Part shown: positions 1 through 11,390 of the stretch, piece by piece | Numbering within the stretch: position 1 is the stretch's first letter | How the letters are laid out: each line of letters opens with the position of its first letter | Origin: Patiria miniata | Taxonomy: Eukaryota > Echinodermata > Asteroidea > Valvatida > Asterinidae | Length of the DNA: 64,000 bases | Assembly (NCBI RefSeq): GCF_015706575.1 | Contig: NW_024037064.1 | Coordinates: 5,703,427-5,767,426, forward strand | Direction of reading: 5' to 3' | Position numbers and translations under genes: made by a program | The notes under the pieces: generated by a model | The model's database searches: none | What the model saw: the letters and a program-made list of their open reading frames with translations, nothing else | Told to the model about the DNA's origin: nothing

Positions 1-1
1 C

Positions 2-178
2 CTTGCAATGCACCAAGTTGGGCCTGGCACTGGTCATATTCACCAGTATGACCTAGATGGCAGGTTTCTTGATTGCCTGGCTCAGGGTCTGTATGCCCCA
101 CGTGGAATCACATTCACATCAGGTGGCCAGCTGGCAGTGGCTGACTACTACTCGATCAAGATGTATCACAAGGTGTGA
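2..178 (+). CDS. Terminal exon of an upstream TRIM-NHL-like paralogue (partial)
   Basis: This is an open frame from the window edge to TGA at 176-178. It encodes about 58 residues that match the C-terminus of the intact TRIM-like gene ending at 17042: the blocks GHIHQYDLDGRFLDCLAQGL and GITFTSGGQLAVAD and the terminal MYHKV are shared with few changes. It corresponds to the last blade of a C-terminal beta-propeller of the NHL type, which in this family usually binds partner proteins or RNA. The 5' part of the exon and all upstream exons lie outside the window. The frame is undamaged and the 3' flank is also homologous to that of the downstream gene, so this is a recent tandem paralogue. Whether the whole gene is functional cannot be judged here. 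Confidence 0.85.
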   Translation, partial: LAMHQVGPGTGHIHQYDLDGRFLDCLAQGLYAPRGITFTSGGQLAVADYYSIKMYHKV

Positions 179-3100
179 TGTCATCCAACATGATATTGAC
201 TAGCAATCATCATCATCCCAACAGCAAATGTTGAGGATGAAATTGTCCAGTCATTACAGCACCAATCAACATTCATGTCCCACTCATATCACATCTCTCC
301 TCAAAAATCCAAACTGCCAGATCCCTCTGATGTGAACCGTGTTACCATACAAATTCTTAATAAACAGTGCATCAATTACATTATGTTACTATACAAAGTC
401 TTATATAAACAGTGTATTGACTACAGTTACATTTGATTTGATTGGGGGACAATTTGTTTTAATCTTACATGTACATATGTATGATGACTGGAATCTATTA
501 TCTTTGTCTAAATGGTAAATTTGAAAGGAGAGGGGAATTCAGTGAGTGTTGAGGTGTTTGAATGTAATGACCCCGCCTCCTCAACCCAACACCCCTCCCT
601 CACCCAGTACATGGATTGCCATAAATCTGTCCAATACTTACCAACTTTATGTGGTGTTTATGAAACCCCGGCTTCGTTGTGGCTTCCGCTTCATCTCTGG
701 CACTAGATTCCTAAGAATCTTAGCACATGGCAAACTCAGTGAAAATGCACCAACCATTGGCCTTGTGTGACAGGATTTGGTGTCTCTGAAGAAGAAAATG
801 GACCAATATTGTACTGGAGTTATATCAGGGGACAAAAATCATGAAGCCAGAAGCCAAAGCCAGGGACTTAGCCAAGATGTCATAAACACAATTAAGATTC
901 GTAAATTGTTGATGATGGAAGTTGCTGTATATATTCTGGTATGTTTAGGATCTTTTCGTTCTTAATATTCAACCTTCTGCATTACTCAGTTCAAATACGC
1001 GCATATTAGTGTTCAAGATAAGCCCTTATTCACTCAGTTAATTTTGTGTTACTTTTTTGCAGTTTCATGTACAGATTTAATTAATAATGCTGCTTTTCAA
1101 GTCAATTGACTTGTCCAAATGTATCCTAAAGATGAGTGACAAAGCTCATTCTATTAATGTGGTTTCAGATCTTCATTCACAGAATGGAGAATTGTGTTGA
1201 CAGTGTTCATGAAGTTTATTTCTTAATCTCATCAGAGGCTTTAAATAGTACAAGCCAAAGCAGGAGACATAGCCAAGATTTCGTAAACTCCTTGAGATTC
1301 TGAAATTTGTTCCTAATGGAATCCACATGTAATCCATTATGTATTGTACTTTTGTTAATAGAACTTTTGAGACAGTTTTACACGCACTTCATCCTTGAGA
1401 TGCAACCATACTTCAAGTATTTAGTGAAATACAGGTTGTTTAAATTCATTTTAAGCATGTACGTTCAGCACAATAGTTAATACTCGGATTACTGTTCAAT
1501 AAGCCTTTATTTACTCAGTTTTTACATTACTTTTTGCAGTTTCCGTTTACGCATTTGAATTTACGATACATTTACATGTCTATTGAAGATAAGTTACTCA
1601 TTGAAATGTTTGCTAAAGATGAGTGACAATTAATTTGGTTTCCTGTCTTTATTTACAGAATTAAGACTAATGTTTACAAGAATGCTTTTATCTTGATTTG
1701 AAATTTTGTTGACATTTTTTCTCAGACTGTCAAATATCCCTTCAGTTTGAATGCTTAGAAATCATTTTGACTCAAGCTGAATTTCAGAAAGCTATACGGC
1801 CTCAGTTGCCTTGATTGTGGCCTGACTAAATAGATTTCCTCGGTTTTTTTTCAAGAATTGAATTGCACACCTCTTTTTTCTTTGTTTTGCATTTTTGGTT
1901 GCCATTTTCAGAAAACTGGACAATGAAAAAAAAAATCATCATCACTTCAATTTTGGGTTTCAGAGAAAAAATACGAATTTGTTTGCAAAGTATCGATCTT
2001 ATTGTACAAAATAAATGTTCAAAAAGACTTTTACATGTAAGTGTTTAACAATTCACCACTGTATGTAGATCTTAGTAGTCTCAACAAGACTTTGTAAACT
2101 CCCTTTATGTATATTCTTCAATTGGTTCCTAATAGAACGTACATCTACTCATTGTATACTGTGCTATCTAAACATTACATTTTCTGATAATTACAGCCTG
2201 TACAATATTAATTATTCTGCATTTCTGTTAACTTCACTTTTTAAAGCCACGTAGGATCATCTGCAATTACCCAGATAAGCACCTACCGATTTAATGACAG
2301 AAAACTCAAAGTGAAGATAGGACTGGTAACAAATACCCTGTGAAATAATTCCACCTGAAATAGTATTGTCAGAAAACAAACATTGAAGGTGGTTTCAAAA
2401 TGGGGTGCCTACATAATCCAGTTACGACATCCAAAGACTTGGGTATTTTATATGTTTTCTCTGTTTTCTCCAAAATGTATAATAGCCACTCAGCTAAGAC
2501 TTGAACAGAATGCTTGTTATGCACCCTACTTAAAATATTGAGCACTTTTGTTGCTTTAGGAAAAGAAACCTGCAAAAATTAAAGATTACTTTAAAAAATA
2601 GTCCTTTTTTAATATTCACTCAGTTTCTTTAAAACAGTTTTGGCAGTTTCATTTTTGTATTTTTTCACAGAAATCATGTTTTTTGTTATTATTTACAAGC
2701 TTGGTACATTTGCGTTTTTATCAATGAAACACTAATGTGGATAATCATTTAATCATTGAAATGTCTGCTAAAGATGAGCAAAAATACTTAACCTATTAAT
2801 TTGGTTTCCTGTCTAAATTCACGGAATAAAGACTTGTGTAAACTTTACTCACAAGGGATTATCTTGATGGAAATTTTAATTATTATTTTTTGAAGGTTAC
2901 AAATTCTTCAAGTGTGAAAGGTTGCCAATCATTTTAACAAATGTTCAAATCAATGGTATTGAATTTAAGGAAGCTATGGCCTCCATTGCCTTGATTTTGG
3001 CCTGATTGCCTCCTTGAAATTTCCTCGCCTTTTCAAGTATCTGTTTTGATTTTTTTACCTATTTGATTGCAATTTCAGCAAACTTCAAAACAATGAAAGA

Positions 3101-3250
3101 ATTACCCTCTCATACAGTTGGAGTTTAAGCAAAGAATTATTCAATTTTGATGACACTTTTCAAACTCTGTTGTAACAATTAAATAGTCAAATTGACTTGT
3201 AAAATCAGATGTTTTGAAATGAAATGAGCAGAAATAAATTCATTCATTTA
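179..3250 (+). repeat. Segmental duplication, copy 1 (3' flank of TRIM paralogue)
   Basis: This non-coding stretch aligns colinearly with 17043-19890 downstream of the intact gene, starting right after the stop codon and including the poly(A) region. Shared landmarks are GATTGGGGGACAATT (444 and 17280), the block near 647-835 matching 17430-17630, and GAAGGTGGTTTCAAAATGGGG (2385 and 19272). Copy 1 keeps about 300 bp near 2590-2880 that copy 2 lacks. Inside it, a ~200-bp motif containing CACTCAGTT, GCTAAAGATGAG and GGTTTCCTGTC recurs near 1030-1230, 1500-1700 and 2610-2860, so the flank itself has an older internal tandem structure. No protein frame is conserved between the copies. Confidence 0.85.
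359..364 (+). terminator. Poly(A) signal AATAAA of the upstream paralogue
   Basis: AATAAA lies 181 bp past the stop codon at 178, in a segment homologous to the AATAAA-containing 3' UTR of the intact gene (17197-17202). Conservation of the hexamer in both copies supports its use. Confidence 0.5.
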
Positions 3251-4682
3251 TTCAGAATAACAATTCACTCACCACTCTTTGAAGTTCTTTGTAGTCGCTC
3301 TATTCTTCGGCTAAAAAAATTAAAAAGAAAAATCAAGTCTTGAAATAATATATTGTTATTCCATTTGGAACCCTGAACCCCAAAGAAACCCACAAAGTAA
3401 AGTCTCCTGAAACCAACAGAATCCCACAACTCAGATGAACCATACAACAGGAATGGACCACTGTGGAATTTGCTTAAAACTATCACATGTGGTTGAATGT
3501 GTGAATAACTTTAATTTTTCCCAAGTTTCGGCAATTACCAAATTTCCACTTATTATTTCTGGATTACCTTTGTTTGATACATAAATACGCAGACAATTTT
3601 ATGAGTGGATTTCAGCCGACCAAATAAATTCCAGATTTCTTGGACCAGTCTGCAAGTCTTCATAGCCGCATGACAAGGTCAATGGTTTCTCCTTTTCATC
3701 AGATGCCCAACAATTAAATATGCCACAGCGCCCTCTATTGGTGATGGCTCTCCCTCAACCTTTAATTATTGATATAAATGAGAATATTATTGCCTCTTTG
3801 GCCATTTTTCATGGAAATTCCGACACAAATTTCTTTCAGAATCTGTTCTGTGAAAAGGATTTTAAAAATCATTTTTTCGTTTCCTTACAAATTAACTTTG
3901 GCTGTACCTTGTAATTTACCAGCTGGAACCCTGACCATGCAATACGGTCCATGCTAGTCATCTTCACTTGATGACTAATATGGGTCATTCTAGACATTGA
4001 GGGTCTAAAGTGTGACATCATTCCTGTGCCTGTGACCTCTGACCTTTGTAATTTGCCATTCAAGTATCATTACAAATGACGTCCATTGCTTATCTGATGG
4101 GAAGGTAGTTTGCTTACATAATCACTCTTGAAACCTGACAGCATTAAGGAGTGCATGCAGAATAAAAACCAACAAACATGTAAGGTGTAACACGGAGAGG
4201 AAAAGAAATGTTTTGTTTTTTTAATTTATTGAATGCCCCATATGCATATATTGATGAATGGGATTCAATTTGTTTTCTCTTTTTAACTTTTCAATGGACC
4301 ATCCACTGAGACATTTTTCCTTTTTCATTTTAAAAGAAAACGAAGATGTCAGATCCTCACAGCTGCTATAATGAGCGCCATTACTGGTTTTTTTAACATA
4401 ATTATTGTCCAGCACGCCAGATCATGCCACATTGAATGTCAGTGCTACTTATTGAGTGATGTGACCAAAATCATGCTTATTGAACAGCGCCCCAATAGTC
4501 AGATGGTGTTCAGCCTTTAACTACCCCCCCCCCCCCAAACATCAAAACAAATGTGAGATTTCACAAATTAAACAAATGATTCATCATTTCTTCATTGTTT
4601 GGTCTAAGTTTCAGTCTCGACACATGTACAAAATGTTCAGTCTCAATATGTATAAATGACTTAATTGGTCTCAGAGTTGGAG
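3251..4682. other. Intergenic stretch, no gene seen
   Basis: Only short unrelated frames are present. A C-rich segment near 4485-4540, with the words GAACAGCGCCCC and GTCAGAT before a poly-C run, recurs in diverged form near 31500 and 48868, so it is part of a dispersed repeat. Nothing else is recognised. Confidence 0.5.
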
Positions 4683-4690
4683 GTCTGGAC

Positions 4691-4902
4691 TAATGTTGTG
4701 CATCGGGTCGGGCTGAGCAGGCCAATCCGACCTGAAACATTATAGGTATAAACAGAATCTGAACTGAAACCTATCTGAACTCTCAAAATCCGACCAGACC
4801 TGACCTGACCCAACGCAACAAAAAAATTATGAAAAAACGACCCCAACTGACCAAAGTCAGTTTTGGTTTGGGTCAGTTTGGGGTCGCGTTTGCACAACAT
4901 TA
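4691..4902. mobile_element. hAT-like MITE, 212 bp, with 8-bp target duplication
   Basis: The ends are a perfect 12-bp inverted repeat, TAATGTTGTGCA at 4691 and TGCACAACATTA at 4891-4902. Both sides are flanked by the direct repeat GTCTGGAC (4683-4690 and 4903-4910). An 8-bp duplication is the hAT signature. The interior holds GGGTCGGG and CCGACC/CTGACC words of opposite polarity and no coding frame, so it is non-autonomous. The intact ends and exact duplication suggest a fairly recent insertion. Confidence 0.85.
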
Positions 4903-4927
4903 GTCTGGACTACATCACTGCATGCAT

Positions 4928-5183
4928 CAGGGGCGGAGCTAGCTTGCAGGAAATGCATGGAGAGGGGAGGGGGATATTTATGTTCATTATGCCCCTGCCA
5001 TAGTGGGTCTGGGGGCATGCCCCTTCCCCCATTCCAAGGCAATTTGAGAATAACTTTAGGAAGTTTTGGTCAAATTCTGGTATTCTTGGCAATATTTTAC
5101 AAGTATCATAACTTTTTTCAGTGGCAAAATGGGGGTTGTGGGGGGGGAGTTTTACCTCCAACCCCCAATTAGATCCACTACTG
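4928..5183. mobile_element. Degenerate MITE with CAGGGGCGG end
   Basis: It starts CAGGGGCGGAGCTAG and ends CTAATTGGG-like text with AGATCCACTACTG, an imperfect inverted repeat. The flanks TGCATGCAT and TGCATCAT look like an eroded 8-bp duplication. The GGGGCGGATCC type of end also appears in the clearer element at 58401-58709 and as a fragment near 49005-49020. It is non-coding. The boundaries are uncertain. Confidence 0.45.
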
Positions 5184-5189
5184 TGCATC

Positions 5190-7815
5190 ATCCCCTGATT
5201 ACATTCCTCAATAACTGACTTCAGTTGTACTTACATGAGATTATTTATCTGCAGTAGATTGATAAAGACGGTTGGTAGCAGGCTGGCTGTATCTGCCTTT
5301 CTCCCTGGCTGGGTGAGTACGGACTGTTGAAAGGTTGCCATCATCTAGGATGCCATGAAGGTTCTGATGTCTCGCATGGAAATCTCTTCAGAAATCCACT
5401 GTCTAAGCCCAGCTGAATGGGTTATCATTCTCAATATGGATTACTCTCAACTCTGGAGTAGGCGATGTTCCCAAAGTGTGGACAGAAGCGCACTGTCAAA
5501 AAAAAGTAGACATGTTTCAAGTGTTTCATTATGCAGGGTTTCATTTAGATCACATGATGCAATCTTATTACATTTTCCAATGTCACTGTTCTGGGCATTC
5601 AGGCAGCTTGGGTTCCTACACTCTGGCTTGACTTGTCTCATGTTGAACTCGAATACAGAAAATACAGGCAAACTCTTGAAACACTGAAAACACAGACTAT
5701 CAAAAACAGAATGTGACATTGGTGGCATTGCTACAGCTCTTTGGGTATGGACTCCTTGCACAAGTACCCCCTCAACGGTTACAAAGAGAGAGTTGGGAGA
5801 CCACTTGAATGCATTGCCAACAGCGCCTGGCACTCATGTGAAGATGTTACAGGTTGGATAGGATTCAGAATAAAATAAGTCATGCGTACTTTGCGCAGTC
5901 CGCACATGAACCAGTACGAGCATGTCCCTCCCACTGGGGCTCTCAAAAGTGCTGCAAAGATCTTGAGAAAATGAGGCATCAGATCAAATCATATGCAATG
6001 ATCACTGTCAGGCAAAGTCACTTACATGTACTGGCTAACAGTCAGGCATTGACTGGCTTGTTCATCAGGCTATAGTTCCAAACCACTCAGTTGGGTTTCA
6101 CATTCAGTTGGCTTGTAGGACTGCACTGGCTGGCCAACTGACTGACAGACTGACAGACAGGTAGTCATCAATGGTCAGAAAAGATGAACGTCTGATGTTG
6201 CTCAACTCACATCTATTCAATTCTGAAAAACAAAAATCAACCCAACAAAATTATCATTGGCAGTTTGGAAGTTTATCCTGAACAGGTTGGAAATGATGAT
6301 TTGGCTGGTACTTTGGCACATTGCTGGCTGTGACTTAGCCTGTACATGTACATGTAAGCCATGGACCATTTGCACAGTTCTGATTGTTTCTCTGTAATAT
6401 GGCTGGAGTTACATACAGCCTTCTTGACAGAAATCAACATGAATGGGCATTTTGAGATGGAATAGAAATTATCTGATTTTCAGCCTCACTTCTGCTAAGA
6501 ACTGCTTGTTCATCTGACCTCAAATTTCCAAACAATTAAAATATAAAAATTCTGGGTTGTCTGGCCTGTAAAATCTAAATCACACTGAATTTACATCCGA
6601 GATAACATTATTTTACGCTAAATTGTCTCTGCTTGGAAGTAACATTGTTAAAGAATTTAGTTGGGTTTGTTGACCTACCGAAGTACAGACAGCAAAACAA
6701 TTATGACACAGGATCGTAATGAGAATGAAAGACTAGGCTTATCCAGTCAAGGGACAAAATGGGATGTGTGAAAGAACAGAAAGCATTATAATTTACAACC
6801 TATTGAAAATATTGCCAATTGATGACTATTGCAAAAATCTGACCTCAACTTCTGTTTAATCGATGGTACATTTAACTATTGAGTCAATTCTAACACAGGA
6901 GTCTGTGACTCCAGTATTTGGTGCCCTGAACGTGAACTAGGGATACCTATGGATACCGTTGAATTGGCGCTCCACAGAACCAAATTGTTTGCTCAGTCAG
7001 GCGGAAATCACTAGAGCAGGAAACAAACTCTCTTTTTTCAACCTAACTTTTCACTCTCAAGGAGTGATTAAAATCAAAGGTGTTATGTGCAAAGTTTGTT
7101 CCTCAGAATTTACTCTTTCATGTGATACCAAAATCAAAACTGTATGCGCAAAAACAAGAAAGTTTTAATCTCTGTTTTTATCTGGGGCCTTTTTATCAAT
7201 CTGCAAGCCATTTCACCGCACGAGCAAAGGCACTCCATACCTCAAATTGAACTCTGAAGCAGGTCACTCAAGTTTTGTAAAGGGAACAATTTGAATACAC
7301 CACAATGGATTGAAAAACTCTCTTTCAGTTGGTTGATGAGGTATGCATGGGTGCGGCAAACATACCAGCAATGCCAGCTTGGTGTAAAGCAGTGAATATC
7401 TGTGTTGAGGGTGTTTAGTGTGTTATTTCCTCGTCCACTACATAGTCGACTATGGTAAGGAAGGGTGAAATCAGAGTGAACAACTTGACTTGGAGGAATT
7501 TGTTGGGATTTTAAAGGAAATATCTGCAGTTGTGAGGTGAGCTGATTATATTAACTGATATTTATTGAATGAGTAGCCTCAAGACCAGAGGAATTGCAGT
7601 TTGCTGTAGACTGCTGACTGTGCAGTAGTTGTTTCTACAAAGTAATTTGATTCATGGGGAAACTTACTGATCTCAAATATTTGAGTTCCAATCCATAAGT
7701 GCAAAAATCAAGTTGGAAGGCAAGTATGATCTGTTCGTACAAAAATTAAATACCATCCATTTTTCAAAGTTTTTTTACACTATTATATAATCAATTTTCG
7801 TTTAAAAATTAAATC
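5190..7815. other. Intergenic stretch, no gene supported
   Basis: The longest frame is a 128-codon minus-strand frame at 5447-5833, cysteine-containing and without a recognisable domain. It overlaps an almost equally long plus-strand frame, so it is not called. CTGACTGACAGACTGACAG near 6137-6160 is a short low-complexity tract. Nothing else was recognised. Confidence 0.4.
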
Positions 7816-7935
7816 AGCCCCCATCTTGTGTGTGACATCTGCCTAGACAAATACACTCAGCCAAAGGTGCTGGATAACCAGCACAGTATGCCTGGAGAAA
7901 TTACTAAAAATATATGCATTAGTAAACAATTGTAG
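7816..7935 (+). pseudogene. Truncated RING exon fossil of a TRIM gene
   Basis: Translation of this stretch gives PHLVCDICLDKYTQPKVLD. It matches PHLECDICADKYKQPKVLD of the intact gene's RING (residues 10-28) almost residue for residue. The copy then loses the second half of the RING: the next zinc-ligand cysteine is replaced by Asn and the Cys-x2-Cys pair falls in a short deletion. After that the nucleotides still track the parent (ATGCATTAGTAAACAATTG against ATGCAGGTCAACAAACAATT) and then homology fades. No downstream B-box or coiled coil follows. It lies between the upstream paralogue and the intact gene, so it is the remnant of a third tandem member. Confidence 0.8.
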
Positions 7936-8089
7936 TTTCAATGCACTGTTTGAGTGTTTCAACATTATGTTGGTCCCCTCCTCTAAAACTCTGCACTTTT
8001 CACACTCCCACAAAGGTTTGTCTAGATTGAGGACTTCCCGTTGTCTTTCTACGAAAGCCCATTAGCGCCACTGCAAGTATATATGTTGC

Positions 8090-8840
8090 AGATTATTTAA
8101 TTCGTTATTACAGATTATTAATTCGTTATTACGGATTACTAATTCGTTATAACGGATTATTAATTCGTTATTACGGATTACTAATTCGTAATAACGGATT
8201 GTTAATTCGTTATTACGAATTATTAATTCGTTATTACGGATTACTAATTCGTTATAACGGATTATTTAATTCGTTATTACGGATTATTAATTCGTTATTA
8301 CGGATTATTAATTCGTTATTACGGATTACTAATTCGTAATAACGGATAATTTAATTCGTTATTACGGATTATTTAATTCGTTATTACAGATTATAAATTC
8401 GTTATTACGAATTATTAATTCGTTATTACGGATTACTAATTCGTAATAACGGATTGTTAATTCGTTATTACGAATTATTAATTCGTTATTACGGATTACT
8501 AATTCGTTATAACGGATTATTTAATTCGTTATTACGGATTATTAATTCGTTATTACGGATTATTAATTCGTTATTACGGATTACTAATTCGTAATAACGG
8601 ATAATTTAATTCGTTATTACGGATTATTTAATTCGTTATTACAGATTATAAATTCGTTATTACGAATTATTAATTCGTTATTACGGATTACTAATTCGTA
8701 ATAACGGATTATTTAATTCGTTATTACGGATTATTAATTCGTTATTACGGATTACTAATTTGTAATAACTGATTATTTAATTCGTTATTACGGATTATTT
8801 AATTCATTATTACGGATTATTAATTCGTTATTACGAATTA
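8090..8840 (+). repeat. Forward 21-bp satellite arm
   Basis: About 35 units of a 20-22-bp repeat with core TTCGTTATTACGGATTA. Unit variants alternate TTATTACGG, TATAACGG and AATAACGG, and a longer multi-unit block (8160-8400 and 8440-8690) repeats almost exactly. This points to higher-order expansion by unequal exchange or replication slippage. Confidence 0.85.
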
Positions 8841-8919
8841 ATGCAAAGATAGCGCCGCCTAGCGGCGTTATATACATAGGCCCCTGGTCACGTGCTCTCC
8901 ACGTGTGAGAACATCAGAC

Positions 8920-9437
8920 TTAATTCGTAATAACAATTATTAATTCGTCATAACGAATTAGTAATCCGTTATAACGAATTAATAATCCGTAATAACGAAT
9001 TAAATAATTCGTAATAACGAATTAAATAATCCGTAATAACGAATTAATAATCCATAATAACGAATTAAACAATCCGTATAACGAATTAATCATCTGTAAT
9101 AACGAATTAGTAATCCGCTATAACGAATTAATAATCCGTAATAACGAATTAGTAATCCGTAATAACGAATTAATAATCCGTAATAACGAATTAATAATCC
9201 GTAATAACGAATTAAATAATCCGTAATAACGAATTAATAATCTGTAATAACGAATTAGTAATCCGTTATAACGAATTAGTAATCCGTAGAAACGAATTAA
9301 ATAATCCGTAATAATGAATTAATAATCCGTAATAACGAATTAATAATCCGTAATAACGAATTAATAATCCGTAATAATTAATTAAATATTCCGTAATAAC
9401 GAATTAATAATCCGTAATAACGAATTACATAATCTGT
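8920..9437 (-). repeat. Reverse 21-bp satellite arm
   Basis: About 25 units of the same repeat in the opposite orientation (core TAATCCGTAATAACGAATTA). The arm is shorter than the forward one, so the two arms have drifted in copy number since the inversion formed. Confidence 0.85.
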
Positions 9438-9523
9438 AACATATATACTTGCAGTGGCGCTAATGGGCTTTCGTATCTTTCTGATGGCTTTTGTTTGGGT
9501 AACTTTTGGCAACTTCTCTCATT

Positions 9524-10918
9524 GAGTGGTCGGGCACAACCCGACCAGTCTCTGTTTTTGTTCTGATAAATCTTTCTTTTTTATTCCGGCCAATACTTCT
9601 CCGTGGCTTTTCTCCTAAACGGTTCATGATATGAACTTGTAACTTTTCATATATATCGACCCTCATCCCAAGTGGTGCATATTACTCTGACGTCATGATG
9701 ACGTCATCGGGTGTCAAATTACAAGGGATTTCAGCTGCAAAAGTGATCAATTACTTTCACCTATTACCCCTGAACAAAATAATCGATGATGTTTGTATTC
9801 CATAATCGGATAGACCATGAATTGATAAACATTTTTTGTCGTAAACTCGCTTGACCTTTACTTCTGGGTCTACCGGAAGGTCAAAGTTATGTGAATTTAA
9901 AATGAAAACTTTAGTCTGAAATCAAAACAAAGCAGAATTTCTTCCAAACGGTTTACGGTATGACCCAGAAACCTAATGTGAACTTGTACCATGCTACGAA
10001 GATGTTTTAAATTTTGTTACGTCACCATGACGTCATCAGGGATCAAATTACAAGCGATTTCAGGGCAAATTTTGAAAAATAGTTTGCGCTATATCTTTTG
10101 AACTAAATAGAGTATCGTGTTCGTTTTTTCGTGAGGTTGACTATGCCGTGAGAAACATTTCTTGTTCCCGGACACAAAACCGCCTGACCTTCACTTCCGG
10201 TATTACCGGAAGTGCAATGAAAACTGAATGTAATTTAAAAGCGAAAGCATTTTACAACACACATATACATGTAAATTATGAAATTGTTTAGTGAGGAATG
10301 CCAGACAAAAAAAATGTGATGACGTCATCTTTCGAAAGGGCGCCCCCTAGCGGCACATAATACAGTGTTTGCTCTTTCTAATTTAAAAACCATCCGTTCA
10401 AATCTTACCAAATCCCGCCTTGATATGCTTTGATTAACCAAAAATAACTTGGCAAGGTTTCAAATTCATGACGTCATCAGAACGAAAGTTACTTCTGTGT
10501 GAATTTGAAAACGACCATAAGTTCTAAAATCCGATTCATGTTGTATATCTTCGTAGCCCAAGTTACGATATCCTTTACAATGTTCAGTTTTTGCTGCCAA
10601 ATACTGTGACGTCATCAAACCGGAAGGTAGTTGTTATGAATAAATACACGTATATTTTCCATACTTTCATACGTCATTAAACTTCACAATGAACATTTAT
10701 CCACTCCGAACTAAATCAGTATTCACTTCCTGTTTTTGAATAATGACGTCATCCAGCCAGAAATAACTTGTGTACATTGCATGTTTACTGAATTTTACCA
10801 CAAAATAATTGATTGTACCTGACAGGATTTAATTTCGTGATCCTTTGTTCTTACAGAAACATATTCATAACTTAACACGGCAGTGTTTATTGAAAAAAAT
10901 ATGTCTGCCCGACCACTC
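9524..10918. mobile_element. Candidate 1.4-kb non-autonomous element with 13-bp TIRs
   Basis: GAGTGGTCGGGCA at 9524-9536 is matched by its exact complement at 10906-10918. The interior has internally repeated phrases: GACCTTTACTTC(T/C)GG plus ACCGGAAG near 9850-9885 and again near 10183-10215, and CAAATTACAAG(G/C)GATTTCAG near 9715 and 10046. It also holds seven TGACGTCA palindromes. No coding frame and no clear target duplication were found, so the call rests on the TIR and internal repetition. Confidence 0.5.
9688..10751. promoter_or_regulatory. Cluster of seven TGACGTCA (CRE/ATF-type) palindromes
   Basis: Exact TGACGTCA octamers lie at 9688, 9699, 10028, 10320, 10469, 10607 and 10744. Six of the seven continue as TGACGTCATC. 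The octamer is the consensus site for CREB/ATF bZIP proteins. The cluster is 0.6-1.7 kb upstream of the first coding exon of the TRIM gene. It may be regulatory, or simply the repeated core of the transposon-like segment that contains it. Confidence 0.5.
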
Positions 10919-11390
10919 CAGTGCATTTGTAACAACAAACGCGAACCATTTTGTCTTCAATTGATTTGGTTGAAATTAAAAAAAAAGGTAAGAAAAGAGT
11001 GTCAGTTATTTTGAATGGGTTAAATGCTAGCTTACCGGTACAAGTGTAGGAATCACAATTTGCCTTAAACAATGTTCCAACAAAACCTATATTTAATAAT
11101 AAAACTTGCATGTATATTTATTAATGACCAGATCAGGGCACAAGCTACCGTACACGTACCAGAGCTCTTCAAAACATCAGAGCTCTTCAAAATTTGACAG
11201 GAATTCAAAAAAAAAAATGATGTTTTGTTCAGAAGTGGATACATGTAAATACAAAATAACAGATGAAAATAAAATTTTGGGTTTTTTCTGCCCGGATGAA
11301 CTCACACAGACAGTACAGTATTAAAGAAGTTTCATCTCTGTATTATAACCATTTCAATTTCTTTTTAAATACCCTTTGTATACAGATAAA
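10919..11390 (+). other. 5' region of the TRIM gene with a likely splice acceptor
   Basis: No coding frame is found. A pyrimidine-rich stretch ends in CCCTTTGTATACAG at 11385, five bases before the ATG at 11391. This suggests that the coding exon is preceded by an unseen non-coding first exon. The direct repeat CAGAGCTCTTCAAAA (near 11160 and 11178) lies upstream. Confidence 0.4.

Larger units (their letters stand above)
8052..9473. mobile_element. 1.4-kb palindromic TIR element built of 21-bp repeats
   Basis: Both ends carry the same ~40-bp inverted repeat, beginning CGAAAGCCCATTAGCGCCAC at 8052 and ending with its complement at 9473, and both are flanked by TA (8050-8051, 9474-9475). A TA duplication is typical of Tc1/mariner-type transposition. 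Everything between is a tandem array of a ~21-bp unit close to TAATTCGTTATTACGGATTA. It runs in one orientation for ~750 bp, switches at an 80-bp unique centre (8841-8920, containing GTCACGTGCTCTCCACGTGTG), then runs in the opposite orientation for ~520 bp. There is no coding frame. The whole element can fold into one hairpin. Confidence 0.85.

Noticed and set aside
647-835. Minus-strand frame MSPDITPVQYWS, also at 17430-17630
   Set aside because: It recurs only because the whole flank is duplicated; the two versions differ by frame-disturbing changes and have no known relative.
5447-5833. 128-codon minus-strand frame
   Set aside because: No domain recognised, an overlapping plus-strand frame of similar length, and no splice or start context that favours it.
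8090-9437. CRISPR-like regular repeats
   Set aside because: The repeats are contiguous, without unique spacers, AT-rich and arranged as an inverted pair inside TIRs in a eukaryotic context.
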